Source of the DNA: a virus
Direction: 5' to 3' (one strand)
Length of the DNA: 36,128 nucleotides
IMG/VR virus record: IMGVR_UViG_3300031772_000132
Location: 1 to 36,128 of that record
Both the position numbers and the translations under genes were made by a program. The notes below the pieces were generated by a model that was not told the origin of the DNA, did not search any database, and saw nothing but the letters and a program-made list of their open reading frames with translations. Below are positions 5,232 to 13,414 of the stretch, in pieces (position 1 is the stretch's first letter; each line of letters starts with the position of its first letter).

Positions 5232-5260
5232 AATATATCTTATAAGGCTTGTAAGGTCAA
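5232..5260 (-). promoter_or_regulatory. Strong minus-strand promoter, possibly leaderless
   Basis: On the minus strand TTGACC (5255-5260) and TATATT (5232-5237) are spaced by 17 bases, five of six consensus matches each. Only six bases separate the -10 from the ATG at 5225, placing the first transcribed base at about the start codon. Confidence 0.65.
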
Positions 5261-5390
5261 TAGTATATTTCACGCCCTTCCAAGCAGTTAGGCATCTTCA
5301 CGCAAGATTATTACTGGCAATATCTCAGACCCCCTCTCCCATCCTCTTAAAATATGTAGTACAAATGTATTAAAGAGGGGATAATCAGAA

Positions 5391-5633
5391 ATGAATCCTA
5401 ATTTCCAAAAGACCAATTCACTCCATTCAAACGCCATTAGAGCCCTGGAACAAGAAAACCAGTACCTACGAGCTCAGGCCCAGGCCATGAGCCAAACCAC
5501 TAAACTCATCGAATCCGCAGTCACCGGCCTCTGCACCAAATACACAGACCCCAAAGAGATTGCTCAAAAAGCCATCCAAATTGCCGGCGCTGTTATTATG
5601 GAACTCGAAGCCCTCGGTAAAACCGAAGAGTAA
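5391..5633 (+). CDS. Hypothetical coiled-coil protein preceding the terminase
   Basis: An 80-residue protein with a clear heptad-rich helix (about residues 15-42, including RALEQENQYLRAQAQAM), followed by a second helical region. No family is recognised. AGAGGGG lies ten bases before the ATG. Its stop shares one base with the small terminase start (TAATG), so the two are translated together. It may be a packaging accessory protein, based only on position. Confidence 0.6.
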   Translation: MNPNFQKTNSLHSNAIRALEQENQYLRAQAQAMSQTTKLIESAVTGLCTKYTDPKEIAQKAIQIAGAVIMELEALGKTEE

Positions 5634-6064
5634 TGGCCGCTAAGCCTAAGTACGAACGGGCTGGCCAACCAACTAAGTACAAAAAAGAATACTGCGCCAT
5701 GCTAGTTGACCATATGAGTCAAGGATTCTCATTCTTTACCTTTGCAGCTGTTATCGAAGTTAATCCCGACACGATAGCCGAATGGTGCCACGTCCATAAA
5801 GAATTTTCCGAAGCCAAACAGAGAGGTCTCGCCGCCTCGGTTAAGTGGTGGGAGACAGTTTTGCAAGCTGGAGCAACGGGTAGAATTAAAGACTACAACG
5901 CTGCCTCAGCAATCTTTGCGCTTAAGAATAAAGCTCCCGCTGTTTGGAGAGACAGACAGGAGTTAATCACTACAGTAAACGTAAATCTCCCAATGACCGC
6001 AAGAGAGGTGAGAGAGGTTGTTAGCAAAGACCCATTTCTCATAGAGGACGATACATATGAGTAA
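5633..6064 (+). CDS. terS: Small terminase subunit
   Basis: The 143-residue protein starts with the family-typical segment GQPTKYKKEYCAMLVDHMSQG (split here as residues 11-20 and 21-31) and an HTH-like region (about 34-56, FFTFAAVIEVNPDTIAEW). TerS recognises the packaging site and forms a ring that regulates the motor. The region at 66-85 (SVKWWETVLQAGATGRIKDY) is also typical of this family. It lies two small genes before the large terminase, overlaps the upstream gene by one base and the downstream gene by eight. Confidence comes from sequence resemblance and gene order together. Confidence 0.8.
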   Translation: MAAKPKYERAGQPTKYKKEYCAMLVDHMSQGFSFFTFAAVIEVNPDTIAEWCHVHKEFSEAKQRGLAASVKWWETVLQAGATGRIKDYNAASAIFALKNKAPAVWRDRQELITTVNVNLPMTAREVREVVSKDPFLIEDDTYE

Positions 6065-6359
6065 ATTAAATCAGTTGAGAGCAGAGTTGGCTGAGGCAAT
6101 AGAAAAGGATTTATCTATAGTGTCAGTGGGAGCTCTCAGTAGTGCTCTTGATGAGATTGAGAGACTAGACAAGTTGTTGGATGAGGTTAGAGCTCACCTT
6201 AAAGAGTTTCAAGACAACTACTACGCACTCATGTCAGATGCTAAGAAGCTAGAACTTGAACGAGATACGATTGTAGAACTACACAAGCAAGTTATCAGGG
6301 AGGTACTAAATGGAACTTATTCACATAAAGAAACGCAAGATCCAAGCTCGGCAGTTTAG
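6057..6359 (+). CDS. Hypothetical coiled-coil protein
   Basis: A 100-residue protein that is helical almost throughout, with heptad repeats (ALDEIERLDKLLDEVRAHL, residues 30-48) and a second charged helix to about residue 88. It overlaps the terS stop by eight bases and the following gene by 50 bases. No family is recognised. Its position between the two terminase genes suggests a packaging-associated role, but such inserted genes vary among phages. Confidence 0.6.
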   Translation: MSKLNQLRAELAEAIEKDLSIVSVGALSSALDEIERLDKLLDEVRAHLKEFQDNYYALMSDAKKLELERDTIVELHKQVIREVLNGTYSHKETQDPSSAV

Positions 6360-6522
6360 TCAGGCAGATGAGGGCAAAGTCTACTGGGAAACTAAGAACG
6401 GCCACGAGCGAGCTCAAGACGGTGACTGGCTCATTCCAAACGGTGACAACACTTACACAATCATCAACAAAGATGCCATGGAGTTTCTAACTACTAAAGA
6501 TGAAGATCGATCCGAGACTTGA
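6310..6522 (+). CDS. PGDYG-like small protein
   Basis: A 70-residue protein with the pattern QARQF...GKVYWETKNG...DGDWLIPNGDNTYTIINKDAMEF. It resembles the PGDYG-type domain seen in many small phage proteins (a beta-rich fold of unknown function) with DGDWLI in the motif position. Its start overlaps the previous gene by 50 bases and its end overlaps the large terminase by 23 bases. The first 13 bases are shared with the small ORF at 4300. Confidence 0.55.
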   Translation: MELIHIKKRKIQARQFSQADEGKVYWETKNGHERAQDGDWLIPNGDNTYTIINKDAMEFLTTKDEDRSET

Positions 6523-7867
6523 GCTTTACGCCCGGATCATCAAAGGGCTACACGCCTCATTCACTCCTCATAAAGGCCAAATTAAAGTAGGCCAGGCGCT
6601 CTTTAGAGACGAGTGCCGAGATATCTTTGTAGAGGCAGGCCGTAACTGGGGTAAAACTCATTTAATGTCCTATTGCCTTTGGCGTTGGGCAGCGCTTAAT
6701 CCAGGCTCAGAGAACTATTACTTTGCCCCCTACATGAAACAGGCCCGAGAAATCATTTGGGCTCCTCGTATCCTACAAAACTTTGGACCTAAAGACTGGG
6801 TAGACGAGCCCAACAATACTGAGATGCGTATCCCATTTAAGAACGGCTCATTCATTAAAGCCGATGGCTCAGATAACGTAAACGCCTATCGAGGGGTAAA
6901 GCCCAGGGGCCTAATCATATTCGACGAGTTTAAAGACTTTCGAGAGGAGTTCTATGACGCTTTTGACCCTAACCGTGCGGCTCATGATGCGCCTCTTATT
7001 ATTATTGGCACTCCTCCCGATAGGGATTGCCAGTTTTCTAGGGTTCGGGATGCTTACAAAAAAGACGATGCGAAGAAATACTTCCATGGCCCAACAAGCG
7101 AGAACCCCCATATCTCATCTGACTGGCTCAAGGCCAAAGAGAAAGAGCTTATAGACCGAGGCGAGTCTGATGTTTGGCAGCGTGAATACCTAGCTCTACA
7201 AATTGCCGGCGGCTCCTCAAAGATATTCCCCATGGTGTCTCGCTCGATTCTTGTTTCACATGAAACAATGATGCACCGTATCTCAAGAGACCGTAAAAGA
7301 TTAGAATGGATTTGGTTTAGCGATCCAGCCGCGGCCTCTACATTTGCCGTACTGTTTGCGGCCTACAATCCTTACACCAAAGAAGTGTTCTTACTCGACG
7401 AGATCTACGAGCAAGAACAAGCAAAGATGACGGTTAAGGTAATGGGTACCGAGATCATTAAAAAGCGTGACGAGATTTACAGTAAGACCGAATGGCGGCA
7501 GGGCTACGATGAGGCCGCTACTTGGTTTCAAAACGAAATGCTCGACAACTTCTCAGAGCATCTAGAGCCATCACAAAAAGCATCAAATGATAAAGAATCA
7601 GGGCTAAGTCTTATCAAAGATATGTTGCTACAGGGCAAGCTAATCATTTCGGATCGGTGTATAAAAACATTCTGGGAAATGGACAATTACTACAAAGATA
7701 AGCAAGGCAATATCCCTAAGAAGGATGACCATTTGGTAGACTGTCTACGCTACGCTTTAGCGGCGCTTTACTACTCTCTACCAGAGCAGTCGCCTCCCGA
7801 AGATCCGCAGGTTCATAATAGAACCCGGATCTATGAGGATTTCCCAAAACTAAGAGGAGCAATGTAA
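6500..7867 (+). CDS. terL: Large terminase subunit
   Basis: The 455-residue protein is the DNA-packaging ATPase and nuclease. The ATPase domain has a Walker A variant GRNWGKT at residues 47-53, Walker B LIIFDE at 138-143 and the coupling motif IIIGTPP at 167-173. The C-terminal RNase H-like nuclease domain shows the expected acidic residues: D275 in FSDPAA, D337 in GYDEAA and D410/D414 in DDHLVDCLRYAL. It docks on the portal, pumps DNA into the procapsid and cuts it. Length is normal for the family. It is followed by a one-base overlap with a small membrane-protein gene and then the portal. Confidence 0.93.
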   Translation: MKIDPRLELYARIIKGLHASFTPHKGQIKVGQALFRDECRDIFVEAGRNWGKTHLMSYCLWRWAALNPGSENYYFAPYMKQAREIIWAPRILQNFGPKDWVDEPNNTEMRIPFKNGSFIKADGSDNVNAYRGVKPRGLIIFDEFKDFREEFYDAFDPNRAAHDAPLIIIGTPPDRDCQFSRVRDAYKKDDAKKYFHGPTSENPHISSDWLKAKEKELIDRGESDVWQREYLALQIAGGSSKIFPMVSRSILVSHETMMHRISRDRKRLEWIWFSDPAAASTFAVLFAAYNPYTKEVFLLDEIYEQEQAKMTVKVMGTEIIKKRDEIYSKTEWRQGYDEAATWFQNEMLDNFSEHLEPSQKASNDKESGLSLIKDMLLQGKLIISDRCIKTFWEMDNYYKDKQGNIPKKDDHLVDCLRYALAALYYSLPEQSPPEDPQVHNRTRIYEDFPKLRGAM

Positions 7868-8055
7868 TGGAATACGTGACAGCAATTTTCTCTGTGAGTG
7901 CTTTCTTGTTTGCGACATTCGCACTTATTGAAGTGAGAGCTATGCAGCGCTCTACTCACAAGGTTACTTTCTACAATCCTGCAGACCAACAATTTACAGA
8001 GCTCAGTGAGAAACAGAAATTAGATTTGACCAAAGATACGTTCGACAACATTTGA
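7867..8055 (+). CDS. Small single-span membrane protein
   Basis: A 62-residue protein has one hydrophobic segment (about residues 4-24, TAIFSVSAFLFATFALIEV) and a polar C-terminal tail. It starts at the terminase stop (TAATG overlap) and is 15 bases before the portal gene. Membrane topology and size would fit many small phage proteins; no lysis function can be assigned from this location. Confidence 0.55.
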   Translation: MEYVTAIFSVSAFLFATFALIEVRAMQRSTHKVTFYNPADQQFTELSEKQKLDLTKDTFDNI

Positions 8056-8070
8056 ACGTAAGGGGGATAT

Positions 8071-10299
8071 ATGGCAACAAACTATGATGCGTTTGATTCG
8101 GAAGAGAATACGTACACAAATAAGCCTGATAAAGATATATGGGAGCTTGGTGATATTTATGATGAGAAAACCTGGCCAGAGCTCGCCAAGTGGCTCATCG
8201 GAGAAAAGAACTGGCTCGCATCTGAGTCTCGAGACCGATTCAAAAAGATTGAGAACAACCTAGCCATTTACAAAGGTGTTCAATATCAATCCCAGTCCAT
8301 TAAAGAAGATACGCGAAACCAGGGCATTGACCGTTCAACCTCTATTACAAAGATTGTTGCCAACCATATATATGACCTTACTCAAAACAAAGTAAGCCGA
8401 CTTATTAAATACCGTCCAGGTATCACGGCACTACCAACCTCTAACGAGTTAGCAGACCGAGTAGGCGCTAAGATGAGTGAGAGTCTCATCCGCCATATCT
8501 GGTATATGCAAGACTTCGAGGGCGAAATTCAAAACGAGTTTGTAAAGCTAGTTCATTTAATGGGTGAGTCATATCTAGCAACATTGTGGGACCCTGAGGC
8601 CGGCGATATCGCTGAGGACTTCAAAGAGTACGCAAAGGATATTAACGACAAGGGTGAGGTCCTTTTAAAGGATGACAATGGCCAACCTTACATGGATGAG
8701 GATGGCAAAGAAGTAAAACTAACTAAGGCTGTTAAATACGGAGATACTGTTTACGAGATTTGGTTCACTCTAGATTGCTTAGTAGATCGAGCTCCTCAAT
8801 ATAAGAACGCTCGCTATATGTTTCATCGTAAGATCAAGAACACCTCGAGCCTTAAGAAGAAATGGCCTCAGCTTGGTGATGTAGCCGGCAACGATGCAGA
8901 TGCGTCTATGTACGACTATGAAAAGATGCAGGTTAAGAAACTCAAGGGCCAATCGGCTGAGTGGACTTTCTTCTATAAGAAGTGCGAGGACCTACCCAAG
9001 GGAGCAGAGATTGTTTTCGTTGGCGATAAGGTCTTGTCTGTTAAGCCTCTCATGTATCAAGACGGTGATTTCCCAGTGTCTCGATTGACTGATATTGATT
9101 TGGCCGGTGAGACTCATGGCGAATCTTATATATCAATGGTTAAGGGACTCACTGGAACCTACAACAACTTGACTAACATGATCTTGAGAAACCAGGTCAT
9201 GGTGTCGCATCCTAAGTGGGTTTTCCCAGCTGGGTCTGTACGGAAGGAATCCTTAGGCAATGATATTACTCTCGTTGAGTATAAGGGGCCTCAGCCTCCT
9301 ATGCTTATTCAACAAAACCCCACTCCCGCCGAAGTGTTTCAATTTCGAGGAGAGCTTAAGCAGGAGTTTCAACAAATCTCTGGAATATTCGGAGTCTCAA
9401 GAGGCGAGCCCCCTCCTGGGATTAAAGCTGGAGTGGCGCTTCAATTTCTAGCTGAGCAAGAGAACGAGCGCTTTAATGAAATGGTTCTTAAATACAATGA
9501 GTGGATTCGTCAGGCAGCTATCAAGACTCTTGCTCGTTGTGGTGAGAACTACAAGCCTGATGACAAGCGAATGATCATGGTCATTGGCCGTCAGAATAAA
9601 TGGATGAGCACGTTCTTTGATGTAAAATACCTAGCTCTCAAATATGACGTTCGAGTTCAAAACGCATCGGCACTACCGCAATCTAAGGCGGCTCGTACTC
9701 AATACTTGCTGGACTTGAATGAGCAGTTTCCAAATCAGGTACCGCCTGAAATGGTAATGGATATGCTCGATATCTCTCAACCAGAGAAGTTTATCGACTA
9801 CAAGACTGCATCGGTAAGAGCAGCTGAGGCTGAGAACGAATCGATTATGCAATCTGTTGGGGAACTAAATGACCCGAAGGAATACGAAGATAGTATTCTG
9901 CACTGGCAGATTCACGTTAAGCAAATGCGAGAATGGTCTTACAAAAACCAAACTCCTCCAGAGATTCAAAAGCAAATGGCCGATCATGTTATGGCCCATG
10001 AAATGCTGATGATTAAACGAGCTCGAGAGAACCCGATGTACCTAGAGCAGTGCGGAACCTTGCCAGGCTGGCCGATCTTCTTTGATACGATAGATGCGAT
10101 GCCTCCGCCGCCTCCAATGCCGCCGGAACTACCGCCTGAAATGCCGCCCGAGATTCCCCCTCCAGGAGGTCCGATGACCCCTGAGGAGCAATTAAAAGTT
10201 ACTGAGCAAGTTCCAAGTGAGATTGCTCAGCAACAAGCCATGAATGAAGTGAATCAAGAGCCGCAAGCCGGGGCAATAGAACCCAGCACGGCAATTTAG
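8071..10299 (+). CDS. Portal protein (P22-like type)
   Basis: At 742 residues this is a large portal like those of P22-related short-tailed phages. The N-terminal half carries a recognisable portal core, with conserved features such as SYLATLWDPEAGD (about 172-184) and the region QISGIFGVSRGEPPPG (about 437-452) followed by long helices (VALQFLAEQENERFNEMVL). The C-terminus has a Pro-rich run of PP(E/P) repeats (about residues 675-695). The portal forms the dodecameric channel for DNA entry and exit at one capsid vertex. The start has AAGGGGGAT before the ATG. Gene order terminase-portal-scaffold-capsid supports the call. Confidence 0.9.
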   Translation: MATNYDAFDSEENTYTNKPDKDIWELGDIYDEKTWPELAKWLIGEKNWLASESRDRFKKIENNLAIYKGVQYQSQSIKEDTRNQGIDRSTSITKIVANHIYDLTQNKVSRLIKYRPGITALPTSNELADRVGAKMSESLIRHIWYMQDFEGEIQNEFVKLVHLMGESYLATLWDPEAGDIAEDFKEYAKDINDKGEVLLKDDNGQPYMDEDGKEVKLTKAVKYGDTVYEIWFTLDCLVDRAPQYKNARYMFHRKIKNTSSLKKKWPQLGDVAGNDADASMYDYEKMQVKKLKGQSAEWTFFYKKCEDLPKGAEIVFVGDKVLSVKPLMYQDGDFPVSRLTDIDLAGETHGESYISMVKGLTGTYNNLTNMILRNQVMVSHPKWVFPAGSVRKESLGNDITLVEYKGPQPPMLIQQNPTPAEVFQFRGELKQEFQQISGIFGVSRGEPPPGIKAGVALQFLAEQENERFNEMVLKYNEWIRQAAIKTLARCGENYKPDDKRMIMVIGRQNKWMSTFFDVKYLALKYDVRVQNASALPQSKAARTQYLLDLNEQFPNQVPPEMVMDMLDISQPEKFIDYKTASVRAAEAENESIMQSVGELNDPKEYEDSILHWQIHVKQMREWSYKNQTPPEIQKQMADHVMAHEMLMIKRARENPMYLEQCGTLPGWPIFFDTIDAMPPPPPMPPELPPEMPPEIPPPGGPMTPEEQLKVTEQVPSEIAQQQAMNEVNQEPQAGAIEPSTAI

Positions 10300-10307
10300 G
10301 AGGGTTA

Positions 10308-11441
10308 ATGGAAAATATTTCTTTTGATACAATGACTGATACTAGTGGAACGCCTGAGCCTGTTGTTAAGCAGGGGGGCTCAACCGAGATCTCAGACGAT
10401 GAGGTAGCTACGCTATCCGGGGATGAGACAACTCCAAAAGAAAAGGCGAAAAAGGAACTAGCCGGTAAGGTTGATAAGAAAGAGCGTCAAGAAAAAGACG
10501 ATAAGTCTGAGGCTAAGACCGCGACTAAAGAAGTTGAGGCGGAGCAGCAAGCTTTAAAAGTTAAGACTCTAAAGCTTAAGAACGGGGACTCCGATGTTGA
10601 AATCAATGAGGATGCCATCGTTCCGGTTAAGGTTAATGGCGAATTAGTGAACGTCCCGGTTAAGGACTTGCTTGCGAACTATAGCGGCAAGACTGATTGG
10701 ACAAGAAAATATCAGGACCTTCACAACGAGAAGACTGAGTTCTATACTGAGAGAGATACAATTAATGGACGTATCAACGAATTCTATCGTTTGGCTGTGG
10801 ATGAAAAGAACCCCAGAATTGCGATAGATTTTTTAGCTGAGTCTATGGGAGCCGATCCTCAAGAGGTATGGGCTAACCTGATGAACCCGGTTAAAGAGGC
10901 TTATAAAAATGCTCCCAACCTTTCCCCCGAAGAAATCGCGGCAAAGGAAAAGGATGAGGAGTTGAACTATTACAAGCGCCGAGAAGAACTGCGCAAGTCC
11001 GAGTCCCAGAAAGCCACTGAAAAGCAAGGCTTAACCAAGCGGATCGAGGAAACGCAAACGAAGTACGGCATGGCTCCTGAGCAGTTTAAGCAAGCGTATC
11101 AAGACCTAGTGCAAGAGGCTAAGCGTTTGAACTTTGATGTAAATGAACTAACCCCGGAAATGGTTGGCGAATTTTACGCAGTGTCAGACAGGCAGTCTAA
11201 GGTTACAGCCTTTGTAGCTGAGACTTGGAAAGATTCGGAGAAAGCGCCGGAGATTGAAAAGCAACTCTACGATACATGGAAACGTAACCCTGAGTTCTCA
11301 ATGGATGATTTAAAAGATATCGCCATTGAAGTATTCGGAGCTCCTAAGTCTAAGGCTTCAAAGATTGCTGAGAAAGTCAAAACAACAACAAACAAAAGGG
11401 TCATGCCGCAACACGAGCCACTGACCTGGGACGAATTATAA
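10308..11441 (+). CDS. Capsid scaffolding protein
   Basis: A 377-residue, highly charged protein lies between the portal and the major capsid genes. The first 90 residues are disordered and rich in Lys, Glu, Asp and Thr; helices dominate from about 120 to 330. Scaffolds of this type guide procapsid assembly and leave before DNA fills the head. Sequence conservation among scaffolds is low, so the call rests on composition and position. The C-terminus ends PLTWDEL, which resembles the twice-repeated LSWDEIPPQPGDLE in the 1458-residue protein at 30714. AGGAGG precedes the start. Confidence 0.8.
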   Translation: MENISFDTMTDTSGTPEPVVKQGGSTEISDDEVATLSGDETTPKEKAKKELAGKVDKKERQEKDDKSEAKTATKEVEAEQQALKVKTLKLKNGDSDVEINEDAIVPVKVNGELVNVPVKDLLANYSGKTDWTRKYQDLHNEKTEFYTERDTINGRINEFYRLAVDEKNPRIAIDFLAESMGADPQEVWANLMNPVKEAYKNAPNLSPEEIAAKEKDEELNYYKRREELRKSESQKATEKQGLTKRIEETQTKYGMAPEQFKQAYQDLVQEAKRLNFDVNELTPEMVGEFYAVSDRQSKVTAFVAETWKDSEKAPEIEKQLYDTWKRNPEFSMDDLKDIAIEVFGAPKSKASKIAEKVKTTTNKRVMPQHEPLTWDEL

Positions 11442-11458
11442 TAATAGGGGGGCCTTAA

Positions 11459-12652
11459 ATGGCTAATTTCAATTTAACAAGTGCAACAAACTTATTCAAA
11501 ATCAAGTACGGTAAGCTCTCTGAGAATACCTACAACAGCGCAAACGTTCTTTTGGGACGAGTAAAAAAAGAATACGCATTTACCGGTAAGCGAATGGACG
11601 TAGCAGTTCCTACTAGCTTTTCGGGCGGTGTAGGTTCCGGCGTATTGCCGACTGCAAACAGCGCTGCTTACCAAGACGCGCAAATCTCTGCAAAGAAAGT
11701 CTACTCGGTCATCGAAGTTGAGCGCGAAGCTATTGCGGCATCTGAGAATGACGAGGGTGCTTTCGTCCGTATGACTAAAGAAGTTGTTAAAAAGGGTGTT
11801 GAATCCTTTAACCGCAACATGAGCCGTATCTTGTTCAACGATGGAACTGGAGCTCTTGGAACTATCCAAGCTAACGCCTCTGGAACTGCCGCTGCACCGG
11901 TTATCATCATTACCGCGGCTAGCTGGAAAGAAGCTAACTTTGAAGAAAAGGACTACGTAAACTGCTCTACTGACTCGTCAGTATTTGAAGTTATCAGCGT
12001 AGCTCCTGCTACTCGCACTGTAACCTTGAGCCGATTGAGCGGATCTTTGGATTTGACCTCTTCTGGTTCGGGCCTGATTGTTTATATGCAAAACTCCAAA
12101 GACAAGGACCCTCAAGGTCTTAAAGGCGCGTTGGACGCTACTTCTGGTTCGTTGTACGGCGTTACTGTTGGCCGACGATGGCAAGCTTTCCAAAAAGCTG
12201 CAGGCGGATCTGGTCTTACTACCGATGCAATGAACGAAGTTATGTTAGGCGTTGAGCGTCAGTGCGGTAAGGTGCCGAACCTTATCATCACTAGCTACGT
12301 TCAATACCGCAAGCTTTTGAACCAATTGGAAGATCAAAAGCAATACATTGTTGAACCGCGTAGCCCTGAGCTCAAAGGAAAGGTTTCTTTCCGAGGTATT
12401 GAGTTCATGAGTAACGCTGGCCCTGTCGGTGTATTCGTAGACCGCTTCGTTGAGGATGACCGTATGTATTTCCTCAATGATAACTATTTCACCATTCATC
12501 ACCGTCCGGGTTCGCCTGGTTGGGCTGATGACGATGGCACTGTATTCTTGCGTAAAGCAAGCGCTGACGATTACGAAGCTCGCTACGTATCGTACTGCGA
12601 AGCATACATTCCGCCCTCGTTCCATGGCGTTATGTCAGGTCTTGCTACTTAA
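11459..12652 (+). CDS. Major capsid protein
   Basis: A 397-residue protein forms the head shell, most likely with the HK97 fold. Evidence: it directly follows the scaffold. It has the typical N-terminal segment of this coat group and the central helix with FNRNMSRILFNDGTGALGT (about 118-136). It is about the usual length, with a later segment on binding and neighbouring strands (FVDRFVEDDRMYFLN). GGGGGG lies seven bases before the ATG. Codon use is regular, as expected for a highly expressed gene. A strong terminator follows at 12672, giving the capsid gene the end of the head transcript. Confidence 0.85.
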   Translation: MANFNLTSATNLFKIKYGKLSENTYNSANVLLGRVKKEYAFTGKRMDVAVPTSFSGGVGSGVLPTANSAAYQDAQISAKKVYSVIEVEREAIAASENDEGAFVRMTKEVVKKGVESFNRNMSRILFNDGTGALGTIQANASGTAAAPVIIITAASWKEANFEEKDYVNCSTDSSVFEVISVAPATRTVTLSRLSGSLDLTSSGSGLIVYMQNSKDKDPQGLKGALDATSGSLYGVTVGRRWQAFQKAAGGSGLTTDAMNEVMLGVERQCGKVPNLIITSYVQYRKLLNQLEDQKQYIVEPRSPELKGKVSFRGIEFMSNAGPVGVFVDRFVEDDRMYFLNDNYFTIHHRPGSPGWADDDGTVFLRKASADDYEARYVSYCEAYIPPSFHGVMSGLAT

Positions 12653-12671
12653 TAGTTTTAATCTAAAATTG

Positions 12672-12702
12672 GGGGCAGCTTAGAAATAGGCTGCCCCATT
12701 TT
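12672..12702 (+). terminator. Intrinsic terminator after the capsid gene
   Basis: GGGGCAGC (12672-12679) and GCTGCCCC (12690-12697) form a perfect 8-bp GC-rich stem with a ten-base loop, followed by ATTTT. It separates the head transcript from the structural genes downstream, and allows different levels of capsid protein. Confidence 0.85.
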
Positions 12703-12723
12703 AACAACCTAACAGGAGGTTTT

Positions 12724-13053
12724 ATGTTACGAGATATTAAAGGTTCACAACGATTGCCACGATTGCTTGCTTTGCGAGTTGACGGTACTGGTACCGCTTC
12801 GATTCTCGAAGGTAAGTTTGATGCTACTTTGGTTGATAACGGAACGGGTGATTACACTCTTACCTTTGCTAAACCATACCTACGAGTTCCCGTATGTATT
12901 GGTAGCGTAGTTGGTGCTACTGCCGCGATTGTAAATATCGCAGCGGTAAGTGCTACAGCAGTTCAAATCAATATTTTTGATGCAGCTGGCTCTGCAGCTG
13001 ATGCTGACTTTCACTTGAGCGTTCTTGGCTGGGATAGTGCGGATCAAACCTAA
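12724..13053 (+). CDS. Small beta-rich virion protein (capsid decoration candidate)
   Basis: The 109-residue protein is rich in Ala, Val, Thr and Gly and alternates strands, for example YTLTFAKPYLRVPVCIGSVV and VNIAAVSATAVQINIFDAAG. The end ADFHLSVLGWDS resembles a jelly-roll-like module common in phage fibres and decoration proteins. It follows the capsid gene and terminator and has an ideal AGGAGG seven bases before its ATG, suggesting high expression. Capsid decoration or head-fibre base are equally possible. Confidence 0.55.
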   Translation: MLRDIKGSQRLPRLLALRVDGTGTASILEGKFDATLVDNGTGDYTLTFAKPYLRVPVCIGSVVGATAAIVNIAAVSATAVQINIFDAAGSAADADFHLSVLGWDSADQT

Positions 13054-13412
13054 TGGCTTCGACACAGCGATTTGCATTAGTTGATGCAACCGCTTTGGCA
13101 GCTGCTAGTACGGACGGGGAGCGTTTATCGCTCCCTACTCGTGCTAGAACACCAATCGGTTATCTGGTTGTAAAAAACGCCAACGGCGCTACAACCGTAA
13201 CAGCAAAAATCCAGCACTCGCCTGACGGGGTTTTGGGTTGGACTGATTTGATCTCATTCACGGCAACAAGTGCAGGAGCAGCGGCCAATGAGGTTAAAGT
13301 CCCAACGGCTGGATCACTACTACCATACGTAAGAGCCCAAGTTGTTTTGGGAGGTGCTACAAAGCTAGCAGATGTTCTTGTTGCCTTGTATGTTGAAAAC
13401 CATGCGGGGTAA
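13053..13412 (+). CDS. Small beta-rich virion protein
   Basis: The 119-residue protein shares one base with the previous stop (TAATG). The segment KIQHSPDGVLGWTDLISFT (about residues 51-69) resembles a beta-sandwich element repeated in phage head-fibre and decoration proteins. The protein ends with a strand ALYVENHAG. It probably coats the capsid or joins the fibre base. No enzymatic motif is seen. Confidence 0.55.
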   Translation: MASTQRFALVDATALAAASTDGERLSLPTRARTPIGYLVVKNANGATTVTAKIQHSPDGVLGWTDLISFTATSAGAAANEVKVPTAGSLLPYVRAQVVLGGATKLADVLVALYVENHAG

Positions 13413-13414
13413 AA

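Noticed and set aside
2464-5368. Shared 9-mer TACAAATGT at 2464-2472 (minus) and 5360-5368 (plus) near promoters
   Set aside because: A 9-base match occurs by chance in a sequence of this size, and the flanks do not agree.
5188-5373. Plus-strand frame with hydrophobic sequence
   Set aside because: It starts with TTG without a ribosome-binding site and lies antisense to the 5016-5225 gene and its promoter. The hydrophobicity follows from the opposite-strand composition.
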